DNA of 64,000 bases from Chryseobacterium geocarposphaerae. GTDB lineage: Bacteria; Bacteroidota; Bacteroidia; Flavobacteriales; Weeksellaceae. A program made the position numbers and the translations under genes. The stretch covers positions 186,001-250,000 of the forward strand of contig NZ_PGFD01000003.1 in assembly GCF_002797535.1 (NCBI RefSeq). Direction: 5' to 3'. Below the pieces are notes generated by a model. It saw only the letters and a list, made by a program, of their open reading frames with translations. It was not told the origin of the DNA and ran no database searches. This document shows positions 54,497 through 62,404 of the stretch, piece after piece (position 1 is the first letter of the stretch; each line of letters opens with the position of its first letter).

Positions 54497-54526
54497 CAAG
54501 TATTTGTTTCCAGATAAGTTAGACGT

Positions 54527-54556
54527 AAAAAAAGACTGCTCGATGGCAGTCTTTTT
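54527..54556 (-). terminator. terminator after tssR
   Basis: On the minus strand AAAAAGACTGC-CATCGA-GCAGTCTTTTTTT. It closes the envelope-complex operon. Confidence 0.88.
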
Positions 54557-54570
54557 CCTATTTTATTTTT

Positions 54571-56970
54571 TTAATGTTTAGTGTACTCAGGTGCTTCTAC
54601 CGGAAGCATGGTTGGCATAAAGTATTCATTAAGCCAGTAGAAGGTCTGTCCGTTCTGCTGAATTTTCACTGCCGGATTATTTCTGTAAGTCAGCATTCTT
54701 TCAGCTAAATCCTTATAATATTTAAAATAAGTTCTTACCGATTCATTGACGATAATTTTGGATTTTTTCCAAGCTTTCAGTTTATATTTTGACATTATTT
54801 CTTCTTCGGAATTATCAAAGCCCGTACTTACTCCTACTGCATAGGACATCGGTTTTTCATATAAATCTGATTTATCCAGAAACTTAATGGTAGGATTATA
54901 TTTTTTCAACAGCCTGATATATTCATTGATCGCTTTTGACTGATTAAAATCTGTTCTTTCAGCATTTGTTTTCTGATAAACCTCTGTGTAGAAAGCCTTT
55001 AAATTATCATATTCTGCTTCAGAAATCAAAATCCCTTTCTCCATTCCCTGTCTGAATTCTTTCAATTCTGAAGGGATATATCCTTTCACTAAGAACGGAT
55101 TCCCATAATTAACCAGTTGCGCTGCAATACCTGCAGAAACAGGATTCGTTAATCCCGGATACAAATATTTGTATTTCGCATCTACATCTGTTCTTCCGGC
55201 TCCTACGGACGAATGGAAGTGATCATTAAGTGATTTATCTATAGTTTCATTATCTAAAGTCACCTGAGCAATCAAACTATCCACTGCTTTTTTTAAGTAT
55301 CCAGGAGTTGCAATATCCCCTTTTTTAGGAAAAATAACAAATCCTTGAGACATACTCTGCTTCGGATAATCTAGTGAAAAGAAACCTGTTTCACTTTCCA
55401 CCAGGCTAAAATTATTCTTAGTCAGTACATCACTTTGGTTAATAATGTTTTGCTTCTTAAGTTCTGCTATGTTTTTAGCTGTATTGGTTACCACATTTTC
55501 AGACATTAACACAAAATCGTTGTAAGTATCTGATGATCTTGCGCTGGTCTGGAACATAATCAATCTTGCCTGTGCCTGGGTAATAGAATTAATTACCCCA
55601 TACATATTCCCTCCCTGATTGGATGAGGTTCCGATTGTAATAATAATATTGGTTTCATCGGGACGGTCTGCAAGAAGACGACCTGCCGCCATAAGGCCTT
55701 CATTTACCGGCTGGTAACTGCTGGTGCTCGGACAGTTCATTTCATTACTTTTCTGATCAATAAATGAAGTTATCTTGCTATAATCGCTGCTCAGGCTTGA
55801 GGCTGCAACATTATCTCCACAGGTATTGTTTTTATACAAAACGGCACCATACTTCACAGAATTAAAATAAGAAGGTTTTTCAAATCTAAGCTGTAAATCT
55901 TGCAGTAAAGATTTTACAATCGGAGCATAAGGAGCATTGGAAGCACTTATATCCAGCGCAAAAACAATATTTATTCTTTTATTTCTTTCAGTAATTTCTC
56001 TATACCGGTCAAAAATTATACGCTCTCCCAATACATTGAAAACGTAGTTCTTACTGTAATCTAAAATATTAGTGAAATATTTTGTTTTGGAATCCGGAGT
56101 CGGAGCAGTATCTAAAGCCAGATTAACAGGGAAAATATTTTCCAGCGGAGTTCTTTTGTTTACATCCGTAAGCAAAATCGCCGTTCTGTTCTCTACATTG
56201 GATCCTCCGGGAGATCCTTCGTGAATCCCCAAAGTTGTTTCTGTAATTCCTGTAGGGTTTTTCATTTTAAGGGCCGATCTCTCGCCCCAAGCTGAAATCA
56301 CATTAGAGCTTACCCATCCGTACAATCCTTGGTTTATACTATCTATGTCGATAGAAGGCTTCTTTCCTACTAAAAATCTTTTATTATTTTCTGCCTGCTT
56401 GTAAACATACACCATTTGCCCGTTTGGAATTTTCACATTCGCCTGCTCAATCAAACTAGGTGAGTTGAAAACCATAATGGAATCATTTTTATAGTACCTT
56501 TCAGCACTTCTTATCACATCACTGTTGCTCGGCACAACGGCAACTCTCACAGGATAACCCGTTTTTTCGCTTTTTAAAGAGTTGCTCCATAATAGCAATT
56601 CAGATTCCGGGATCCAGCCATAGGTTTTGATGGATTTTGATGAAACTTTTTTCATTAAGGCATCCGGAACATATTCCGCCACCTTTACCATTCCGTCTCT
56701 ATGCTTTAAGACCATAAGCGGCTCCAGAAACTTTACTTCTTTGTATGATTTTTCATCACTTTTGTCCAGATATGCCGTATTTCTTGACCTGTCGGAAATC
56801 ACAATCCACGGAACCGATTTTTTGGAAAAGCCGTTAATCACAGGAGAGTTATCTATCTGACCGTAAAGCTCAGGTTCCGGTGTTTTTTTTGAAGGTAATT
56901 TTACCTGACAACTTGTAAGCAATACTGAAATACCTATATAATATGCTGCTAGAGGAAATTTATTTTTCAT
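54571..56970 (-). CDS. tssR: T6SS envelope lipoprotein TssR
   Basis: The 799-residue protein has a lipoprotein signal (lipobox VLLTSC, Cys about 21). The N-terminal third is beta-rich with SH3-like character (WIVISDRSRNTAYLDKSDEK, YGWIPESELLLWS). A von Willebrand A-like domain (about 330-520) has INIVFALDISASNAPYA, a DxSxS metal-site motif. The rest is mixed helical. It matches the Bacteroidota-specific TssR, a member of the TssN/Q/O/P/R trans-envelope complex reported to replace the membrane complex of other phyla. It is the last gene of the envelope operon. Confidence 0.9.
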   Translation of the reverse strand: MKNKFPLAAYYIGISVLLTSCQVKLPSKKTPEPELYGQIDNSPVINGFSKKSVPWIVISDRSRNTAYLDKSDEKSYKEVKFLEPLMVLKHRDGMVKVAEYVPDALMKKVSSKSIKTYGWIPESELLLWSNSLKSEKTGYPVRVAVVPSNSDVIRSAERYYKNDSIMVFNSPSLIEQANVKIPNGQMVYVYKQAENNKRFLVGKKPSIDIDSINQGLYGWVSSNVISAWGERSALKMKNPTGITETTLGIHEGSPGGSNVENRTAILLTDVNKRTPLENIFPVNLALDTAPTPDSKTKYFTNILDYSKNYVFNVLGERIIFDRYREITERNKRINIVFALDISASNAPYAPIVKSLLQDLQLRFEKPSYFNSVKYGAVLYKNNTCGDNVAASSLSSDYSKITSFIDQKSNEMNCPSTSSYQPVNEGLMAAGRLLADRPDETNIIITIGTSSNQGGNMYGVINSITQAQARLIMFQTSARSSDTYNDFVLMSENVVTNTAKNIAELKKQNIINQSDVLTKNNFSLVESETGFFSLDYPKQSMSQGFVIFPKKGDIATPGYLKKAVDSLIAQVTLDNETIDKSLNDHFHSSVGAGRTDVDAKYKYLYPGLTNPVSAGIAAQLVNYGNPFLVKGYIPSELKEFRQGMEKGILISEAEYDNLKAFYTEVYQKTNAERTDFNQSKAINEYIRLLKKYNPTIKFLDKSDLYEKPMSYAVGVSTGFDNSEEEIMSKYKLKAWKKSKIIVNESVRTYFKYYKDLAERMLTYRNNPAVKIQQNGQTFYWLNEYFMPTMLPVEAPEYTKH

Positions 56971-57023
56971 CCTAATTTTCTTTTATGATTGGTGTTGTGT
57001 TGTTCTTAGAAATGAACGATTAT

Positions 57024-57932
57024 TTATTTACTTTGGGTAATATCAACTTTGGTTACACAAGATTGAGTATCATCAAAGTTCACTTTTACAGTCTGTATTA
57101 CATTATTTTTATCAAACTGAAGACCTGCACAGTACATATAAAAATTATTCACCTTGCTGTCATTTACTTTCACTACTGTGTTTTCGTTGTTACAAAGATA
57201 TTTTCTTAATAAATAATTGTAATGTGTATTAAAACTGTTTCCGTTGGCTATCTGCTGCAGATGATACTTAAAGTCATTATCCATTTTGGAATACATATCT
57301 TCAACCGTTACATCCTCCTGTAAAGCATCATAACCTGGAAGAATTTTGATGTGATGCAAAATCGGCTCTATATTTTCATCTGTAAATAAGGTAACAACAT
57401 AATCTCCGGGCTTTTTATAAGAATAAGTAGCAAATTTTTCTTTTGAATCGATGTTTCCTGTTTCCCCGAATTTCCATGTAAATTGCTTCGCATCAGAAAT
57501 CGCACGGAACTGAACATTTTCAAATACCATTGCCTGTGACTGAGCATCAATCGTTGTACGGATCTTTGCAGTGTCTTTGGGTTTGGCGACTTCTCTCGAG
57601 CGTACCATCACCGGAAATGACTTCGAATACTTGTTATCTATAATTAAGGTTACCTGGTAATATCCCGGCTTGTTATAAAAGTGAATACCACTATTTTTGT
57701 CAGAAGTAGCCCCATCTCCGAAACTCCATCTTTTAGTTTTGGCAAACTGAGTTTTATCTTCAAATAGAAGGGTATCTCCTACCATTAATGTTGATGGATA
57801 TACCAATCCTACTATATCATCATTTGAATGTATCACTTTTTTCTGCAGCCATAGAGCAACCAAAGCGGCTATAAGCAAGGTCGCAATAACCCCAATGATA
57901 ATATTCTTCTTGTTCTTTTCAAAGTAGTTCAT
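57024..57932 (-). CDS. tssP: T6SS envelope protein with two PKD domains, TssP-like
   Basis: It has 302 residues. One transmembrane helix (about 10-30, NIIIGVIATLLIAALVALWL) is followed by two PKD-like beta domains (KRWSFGDGATSDKNSGIHFY ... GYYQVTLIID and FTWKFGETGN ... PGDYVVTLFTDE). A helical C-terminal part follows (YKMDNDFKYHLQQ-type region to the end; about 210-302). Position between a TssO-like gene and tssR and one-helix topology fit TssP of the Bacteroidota envelope complex. The TssP assignment rests mainly on gene order, which is N-Q-O-P-R in Bacteroides. Confidence 0.7.
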   Translation of the reverse strand: MNYFEKNKKNIIIGVIATLLIAALVALWLQKKVIHSNDDIVGLVYPSTLMVGDTLLFEDKTQFAKTKRWSFGDGATSDKNSGIHFYNKPGYYQVTLIIDNKYSKSFPVMVRSREVAKPKDTAKIRTTIDAQSQAMVFENVQFRAISDAKQFTWKFGETGNIDSKEKFATYSYKKPGDYVVTLFTDENIEPILHHIKILPGYDALQEDVTVEDMYSKMDNDFKYHLQQIANGNSFNTHYNYLLRKYLCNNENTVVKVNDSKVNNFYMYCAGLQFDKNNVIQTVKVNFDDTQSCVTKVDITQSK

Positions 57933-57994
57933 ATTTAATATTGTGTTGTGTTTTTGATTTTGTATTTGTGTGGTGTGAGTGTATATAGTGAAAC

Positions 57995-58525
57995 TTACTG
58001 AGTTCTCGCTTTGAGCTCATTGTTACGCTGAAAAAGCTGATTTTTCTTCTCTCTAAACCCGATAGAGCAGTCTTCAAACTGCTTTTTGAACTTCTCGGTA
58101 TCTTCTGTTACCGTAGCAATTGTTTTTTTATCGTCAAAATACATTTTATAAAAAAGAGCGATTTGAGGATATGCATCTTTTCTGATATCTAACACCGGAG
58201 TTTCACCAGCATTATAATAATTGACCAAATCATTAATTCCATAAGTAATTTTAGTCTCTACAAAAGCTTCGGGCATTTCACTCGTCAAATGCTTGATCTG
58301 GTTGTAGGTACTGTCCATTATTTTGAAACTATATTTCTGTTTCTGATCAAATTTTGCTTTTTCGTCTAGCTTCTGAATAGAAATAACATCCTCATCCGAA
58401 AAAGGAGATTGAAAATCTTTTAGAAAAAGAATTCCTAAAAATATAAGAGCCACCAAAAGCATCAGTATAAGATAAAAGAACTGATACTGCTTTTCTGTTT
58501 TGGATAATGAAATGTGTCCTTGCAT
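57995..58525 (-). CDS. tssO: T6SS bitopic membrane protein, TssO-like (downstream copy)
   Basis: The 176-residue protein has a short cytoplasmic N-terminus, one transmembrane helix (about 14-36, QFFYLILMLLVALIFLGILF) and a periplasmic helical domain with coiled-coil character (SIQKLDEKAKFDQKQKYSFK ... FKKQFEDCSIGFREKKNQL). This is the architecture of TssO of the Bacteroidota T6SS. It lies 11 bases after the similar 178-residue gene and 62 bases before the PKD-domain gene. It could instead fill the TssQ place; sequence alone does not settle it. Confidence 0.7.
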   Translation of the reverse strand: MQGHISLSKTEKQYQFFYLILMLLVALIFLGILFLKDFQSPFSDEDVISIQKLDEKAKFDQKQKYSFKIMDSTYNQIKHLTSEMPEAFVETKITYGINDLVNYYNAGETPVLDIRKDAYPQIALFYKMYFDDKKTIATVTEDTEKFKKQFEDCSIGFREKKNQLFQRNNELKARTQ

Positions 58526-58536
58526 ATCTTTTTATT

Positions 58537-59073
58537 TTATCTTCGTCTTCTACTTCCCGTAAACTTTCTTGTAGGGTCTATTCTTAGTTTGTCATTCGCA
58601 ATATCCACTTTGCCCATACATTCTTCGATATCTCTTCTTGCCATTTCCTTTTCATGTTCCACTTCTATTATTCGAGTTTTCAGATCAATCATACTTCCAA
58701 TTTGATTAATGAGAATAGCATAATGCTTAAAATTCTGCGCACTGTCTTTCCCCATTACCTCTCTGGCAAGTTGTATGTTGCTTAAAATATTATTCCTTAG
58801 AAAAATGTCATTATCTACCTTATTGGCATCCAATTGCTCCATTTTCTGATAGATATCATCCATGTGATTTTTTAGAACATCACTTCTTTCCAGCAATTCC
58901 TGATAAGAGGCAACTTCTCTATTGATACCCTCCCGTTGCTGATCGTAGCTTTTAAAAAAGAAAAAGACAGACATAAAAGATACGCCTGACAAGACCAGAA
59001 AAGATAGAACAAATTTCCAAATGCCTATCCTGACGTCTGATTGATTTAATTTTTTCTCCCTGTTCGAAGACAT
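58537..59073 (-). CDS. T6SS bitopic membrane protein, TssO-like (upstream copy)
   Basis: The 178-residue protein is built like its downstream neighbour: an N-terminal basic tail, one transmembrane helix (about 19-40, WKFVLSFLVLSGVSFMSVFF), then coiled-coil segments (QQREGINREVASYQELLERS ... NHMDDIYQKMEQLD) and a very basic end (GSRRRR). It is the first gene of the envelope operon. It may be TssO with the neighbour as paralogue, or it may take the TssQ place even though no lipobox is present. TssN, which should link to the baseplate, is not next to it. Confidence 0.65.
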   Translation of the reverse strand: MSSNREKKLNQSDVRIGIWKFVLSFLVLSGVSFMSVFFFFKSYDQQREGINREVASYQELLERSDVLKNHMDDIYQKMEQLDANKVDNDIFLRNNILSNIQLAREVMGKDSAQNFKHYAILINQIGSMIDLKTRIIEVEHEKEMARRDIEECMGKVDIANDKLRIDPTRKFTGSRRRR

Positions 59074-59243
59074 ATTTTGTGATTTGTTTGGACGGTGAAA
59101 TTATTAAAAAAAATAAAAATACACAAAATTTATTCCCCATAATCACTAATTAGAGAATATTAATTTTCTGTTTCGTTGGAATTTCATAAATTAGACCTCT
59201 TAAATTTTAAATATCAACACCAAATCGATATTGAAATATTAAA

Positions 59244-59915
59244 ATGAACCACATCTTAAATAAAAGAGTTCGCTTCTCAATAGCAGACAGTGATTTTTAT
59301 TTTAAAAAAATAATGATCAAGACGCTTTTGGAAACGCCTTTCAACATGCTTATCAATGACTGTAACAATGGTCATGAGCTTATCAACAGAACGTATAGGC
59401 GGCAGGAAGACGTTTTCCTCATAGAGCTATTCATGCCCGTACTCAGCGGAATTGAAGCTATAAAATTTATCCGGAGAACGAATAATGAAACTCCTATTAT
59501 TACATATTCCGGAACGTATCAGGAAGACATTGCCGAAATACTGTCTAAGATTCCTAATATATATTACTGCCAGAAAAACAGCAATATCATCAAAAATATC
59601 GTGAAAGGAAAGATTGCCGATAACAATTTTGATTATGAATCGTATTACCAGGAATGGCAAAAGCAGCCTCTTTTGGTGCAGGAATATATGAACCGGCAAA
59701 AGAAAAGTCAGGAAGAGCTCTCTCCTACGGAAATTCAGCTTATGAAGTTCTGCTATGAAGGATTCAGTAATAAGGAAATTGGCGAAAAGCTCAATCTCAG
59801 CACAAGAACGATTGACACCTATATAAACCGTTTAACGGAAAAACTGGGACTAAAAACAAAGCTTCACCTGATAAGATTTTGTGTAGAAAACGGGTACTAC
59901 AATTCCAGTACATAA
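59244..59915 (+). CDS. NarL/LuxR-type response regulator with Asp-to-Glu receiver
   Basis: It has 223 residues. The receiver-like domain (about 8-125) keeps the acidic pocket (FSIADSDF, Asp15) and a Lys111 (YYCQKNSN). However, the phosphoacceptor position reads FLIELFMPVLSG, with Glu61 where Asp is normal, so phosphorylation is unlikely and a fixed active form is possible. The C-terminal LuxR helix-turn-helix is intact (ELSPTEIQLMKFCYEGFSNK ... LSTRTIDTYINRLTEKLGL). It is divergent from the T6SS envelope operon, 170 bases apart. No histidine kinase is nearby. Confidence 0.88.
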   Translation: MNHILNKRVRFSIADSDFYFKKIMIKTLLETPFNMLINDCNNGHELINRTYRRQEDVFLIELFMPVLSGIEAIKFIRRTNNETPIITYSGTYQEDIAEILSKIPNIYYCQKNSNIIKNIVKGKIADNNFDYESYYQEWQKQPLLVQEYMNRQKKSQEELSPTEIQLMKFCYEGFSNKEIGEKLNLSTRTIDTYINRLTEKLGLKTKLHLIRFCVENGYYNSST

Positions 59916-59990
59916 GGATATCTTAATATATTAGTAACATAAAATAAACATACCCGCTTAATCAATTATCTAAAAATATTTTACCACTAA

Positions 59991-60023
59991 TTTGCTAGTA
60001 TTCAATTTTTTTAACTAAATTTG
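59991..60023 (+). promoter_or_regulatory. promoter of the HU operon
   Basis: TTTG at 59991-59994, a 21-base spacer and TAAATTTG at 60016-60023 (TAnnTTTG), 30 bases before the HU ATG. Confidence 0.6.
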
Positions 60024-60053
60024 CACACCTAAAATTTAAAATTTAAAAAGGAA

Positions 60054-60344
60054 ATGACAAAGGCAGAATTGGTAAACACCATCTCAAATAAATTGGGAAC
60101 AGAAAAGAATGAAACACAGAAAGTTGTAGAAGCTTTTATGCAGGAGATTAGAACTTCTATGTACAATGGGGATAATGTTTATCTAAGAGGTTTTGGTTCT
60201 TTCATTATTAAAACAAGAGCTGCTAAAACAGGTAGAAACATTTCTAAAAATACTGCAATTGAAATCCCGGCTCATAACATTCCTGCTTTCAAACCTTCAA
60301 AATCTTTTGTTGAGAAAGTAAAAACCAAAGTTGCAGTAAAATAA
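60054..60344 (+). CDS. HU-family DNA-binding protein
   Basis: The 96-residue protein is of standard HU/IHF length. The family pattern is complete: MTKAELVNTISNKLG, QKVVEAFMQEI, the GDNVYLRGFGSFIIKTRAAK turn into the DNA arms, RNISKNTAIEIPA (the Pro-containing arm tip) and PAFKPSKSFVEKV. It bends and compacts DNA. It has its own TAnnTTTG promoter and AAGGAA before the start. It is followed by the very basic 29-residue gene, probably on the same transcript. Confidence 0.95.
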   Translation: MTKAELVNTISNKLGTEKNETQKVVEAFMQEIRTSMYNGDNVYLRGFGSFIIKTRAAKTGRNISKNTAIEIPAHNIPAFKPSKSFVEKVKTKVAVK

Positions 60345-60385
60345 AATTTAACGGAATATTAACTAGTTACTAAAAAATTAAAATT

Positions 60386-60475
60386 ATGCCAAGCGGAAAG
60401 AAAAGAAAAAGACACAAGGTTGCAACTCACAAAAGAAAGAAAAGAAGAAGAGCAAACAGACATAAGAAAAAATAA
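60386..60475 (+). CDS. 29-residue very basic protein
   Basis: A 29-codon frame begins ATGCCAAGCGG and ends in TAA. The product starts MPSGKKRKRHKVATHKRK and has 17 Lys/Arg and 3 His among 29 residues, with no acidic residue. From memory a near-identical small protein sits between HU and the RNase G gene in other Flavobacteriia, though I cannot check this. Composition and length fit a ribosome- or RNA-binding peptide, similar in kind to small ribosomal proteins. It is too short for ordinary gene finders. It starts 41 bases after HU. Confidence 0.75.
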   Translation: MPSGKKRKRHKVATHKRKKRRRANRHKKK

Positions 60476-60504
60476 TCTCTTTTTCTTGAGATTCACAATA
60501 TAAT

Positions 60505-60557
60505 AATATAGTTGGTGTTTTTAATTTTTTAATATTCACCGACTATATTTTGTTTTG
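60505..60557 (+). terminator. terminator of the HU transcript
   Basis: AATATAGTTGGTG pairs with CACCGACTATATT (13 bp, one G-T pair, 19-base AT-rich loop), then TTGTTTTG. Confidence 0.7.
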
Positions 60558-60714
60558 AACCTACTAAGATTTTTCGAGGATTTTATGTATGCTTTATTTA
60601 TTTCTTATCAGAATATAATAATATTAACAACTAATTCTTATATTTAAAAATATTATTCATTTGATAATGACAACATACATTCCTTGTGAATCTTAATAAT
60701 TTTACCTTAATAAA

Positions 60715-62274
60715 ATGAAGAAAGAACTAATAGTTTCGCATGAAGATGATCTTACAAAGATTGCACTGCTGGAAGACGGAAGACTATGTGAACTTCATGA
60801 GCAAGAGGACAAAAGTGATTTTATAGTTGGAGATTTATTTATAGGAAAAGTAAAAAAGCTGGCTCCTAATCTTAATGCAGCATTCGTAAACATCGGATAC
60901 GAAAAAGATGCTTTTCTGCATTATCAGGATTTAGGCCCACAATATCTTACCTACAGAAAGTTTTTAAGAGACAGTATTTCTAAAAAACAAAACTCTTCAA
61001 GCTTAAAAAATTTCGAGATACAACCCGAAATTGACAAAAACGGAACAGTAGACAAAGTAATCGCCAAAGATGATGTTGTTCTGCTTCAGATTACCAAAGA
61101 ACCCATTTCCACAAAAGGGCCCAGAATTTCTACTCAGATTTCCTTGACAGGGCGTTTTTTGGTTCTCATTCCTTTCGATAATAAAGTTTCGATTTCCAAA
61201 AAAGTAAAAAGTTCTGAGGAAAAAGAAAGATTAAGAACCCTTATCGAAAGTATAAAACCCGAAGGTTTCGGTGTCATCATAAGAACCGTAGCCGAAGGAA
61301 AAAAAGTGGCAGACCTGCACAACGACATGAATCAGCTGATTCAGAAATGGGAAAGCACTTTTAAAAATATTCAAAAAAATAAAGTTCCGTCAAGAGTTTT
61401 AAGCGAAGATGATAAAGCTTCAGCTATATTAAGAGACAATTTTAATCAGGATTTCGTAAGCATCATTTGTGATGACGAGCAAATGGTAAGCGAAATGAAG
61501 AATTACCTTGAGGTAATCGCTCCGGAAAGAAAAAACATTGTCCAGTTTTACGATTCTCACATTCCTCTTCTCGAATATTACAATGTTGAAAAACAACTGA
61601 AACAAAGTTTCGGGAAACATGTTAATATTCCAAGTTCTAAAGGAGCATATCTCGTTATAGAACATACCGAAGCATTGCACGTAGTCGATGTAAACTCAGG
61701 AAATAATATTACAACAGGAGCCGCTGTGAATAAAGAACATGCCCTGAATGTAAACAAAATGGCAGCCACAGAAATCGCAAGACAGCTTCGTCTGCGCGAT
61801 ATGGGTGGAATTATTGTGATCGATTTCATCGACATGACGAATCCTGAGCACAGAAAAGATCTGTACGAACATCTTAAGGAAGAAATGAAACGTGATAAAG
61901 CACGTCACAAAATTCTTCCCCCAAGTAAATTCGGTCTGATACAAATTACCCGACAAAGAAACCGTCCGGAAAAACAGATCGAAACCAAAGAAGAAAACCC
62001 TAACAAAGACGGAGAAATCATTGCTCCGATTGTTATTGTAGAAAGAATGGGTGAAGCTCTGAAATCCATTATGCAAAAGGAAAAAGGAAAAATATTCCTA
62101 CATGTACATCCTTTTGTGGAAGCCTATCTTACGAAAGGTATTATGAGCATTCAGATGAAATGGTTTTTAAAATACAAGAAGAAAGTAACCATCATCCCAA
62201 GAGATTCTTTTAAATATTTAGAATACAGAATTTACAATTCGAAAAAAGAAGAATTGGTTGGATATTCTAATTAA
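60715..62274 (+). CDS. rng: RNase E/G family endoribonuclease
   Basis: The 519-residue protein is of RNase G length. The S1 RNA-binding domain sits in the first 125 residues (DLFIGKVKKLAPNLNAAFVNIGYEKDAFL, split). The catalytic DNase-I-like part has VEHTEALHVVDVNSGNN-type sequence with Asp in HVVDVNSG and DFIDM, and a typical LGLIQITRQR-like element (FGLIQITRQRNRP). The zinc-link Cys motif of RNase E (CPxCxG) is not visible. It processes rRNA and turns over mRNA. Order HU, 29-residue gene, rng looks conserved in the class. Confidence 0.93.
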   Translation: MKKELIVSHEDDLTKIALLEDGRLCELHEQEDKSDFIVGDLFIGKVKKLAPNLNAAFVNIGYEKDAFLHYQDLGPQYLTYRKFLRDSISKKQNSSSLKNFEIQPEIDKNGTVDKVIAKDDVVLLQITKEPISTKGPRISTQISLTGRFLVLIPFDNKVSISKKVKSSEEKERLRTLIESIKPEGFGVIIRTVAEGKKVADLHNDMNQLIQKWESTFKNIQKNKVPSRVLSEDDKASAILRDNFNQDFVSIICDDEQMVSEMKNYLEVIAPERKNIVQFYDSHIPLLEYYNVEKQLKQSFGKHVNIPSSKGAYLVIEHTEALHVVDVNSGNNITTGAAVNKEHALNVNKMAATEIARQLRLRDMGGIIVIDFIDMTNPEHRKDLYEHLKEEMKRDKARHKILPPSKFGLIQITRQRNRPEKQIETKEENPNKDGEIIAPIVIVERMGEALKSIMQKEKGKIFLHVHPFVEAYLTKGIMSIQMKWFLKYKKKVTIIPRDSFKYLEYRIYNSKKEELVGYSN

Positions 62275-62284
62275 TACAAAATTC

Positions 62285-62313
62285 AAAACCTCTAGTTTTC
62301 TGGAGGTTTTTTA
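62285..62313 (+). terminator. terminator of rng
   Basis: AACCTCTAG-TTTT-CTGGAGGTT followed by TTTTT (9 bp, one G-T pair). Confidence 0.88.
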
Positions 62314-62404
62314 TTACCTTTACAATAATTACACAAATTGATTCTTATTTTCCCTCCAGATTCTATTGGTGTAATTATTATTTCAATACATTAAAAACAT
62401 AATT

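Noticed and set aside
39222..59073. Reading the cluster as a contractile injection system of the phage-like (eCIS) or Antifeeding type
   Set aside because: ClpV, TssR, TssO-like membrane proteins and Hcp identify a membrane-anchored T6SS. No eCIS sheath, tape-measure or eCIS-type AAA gene is present.
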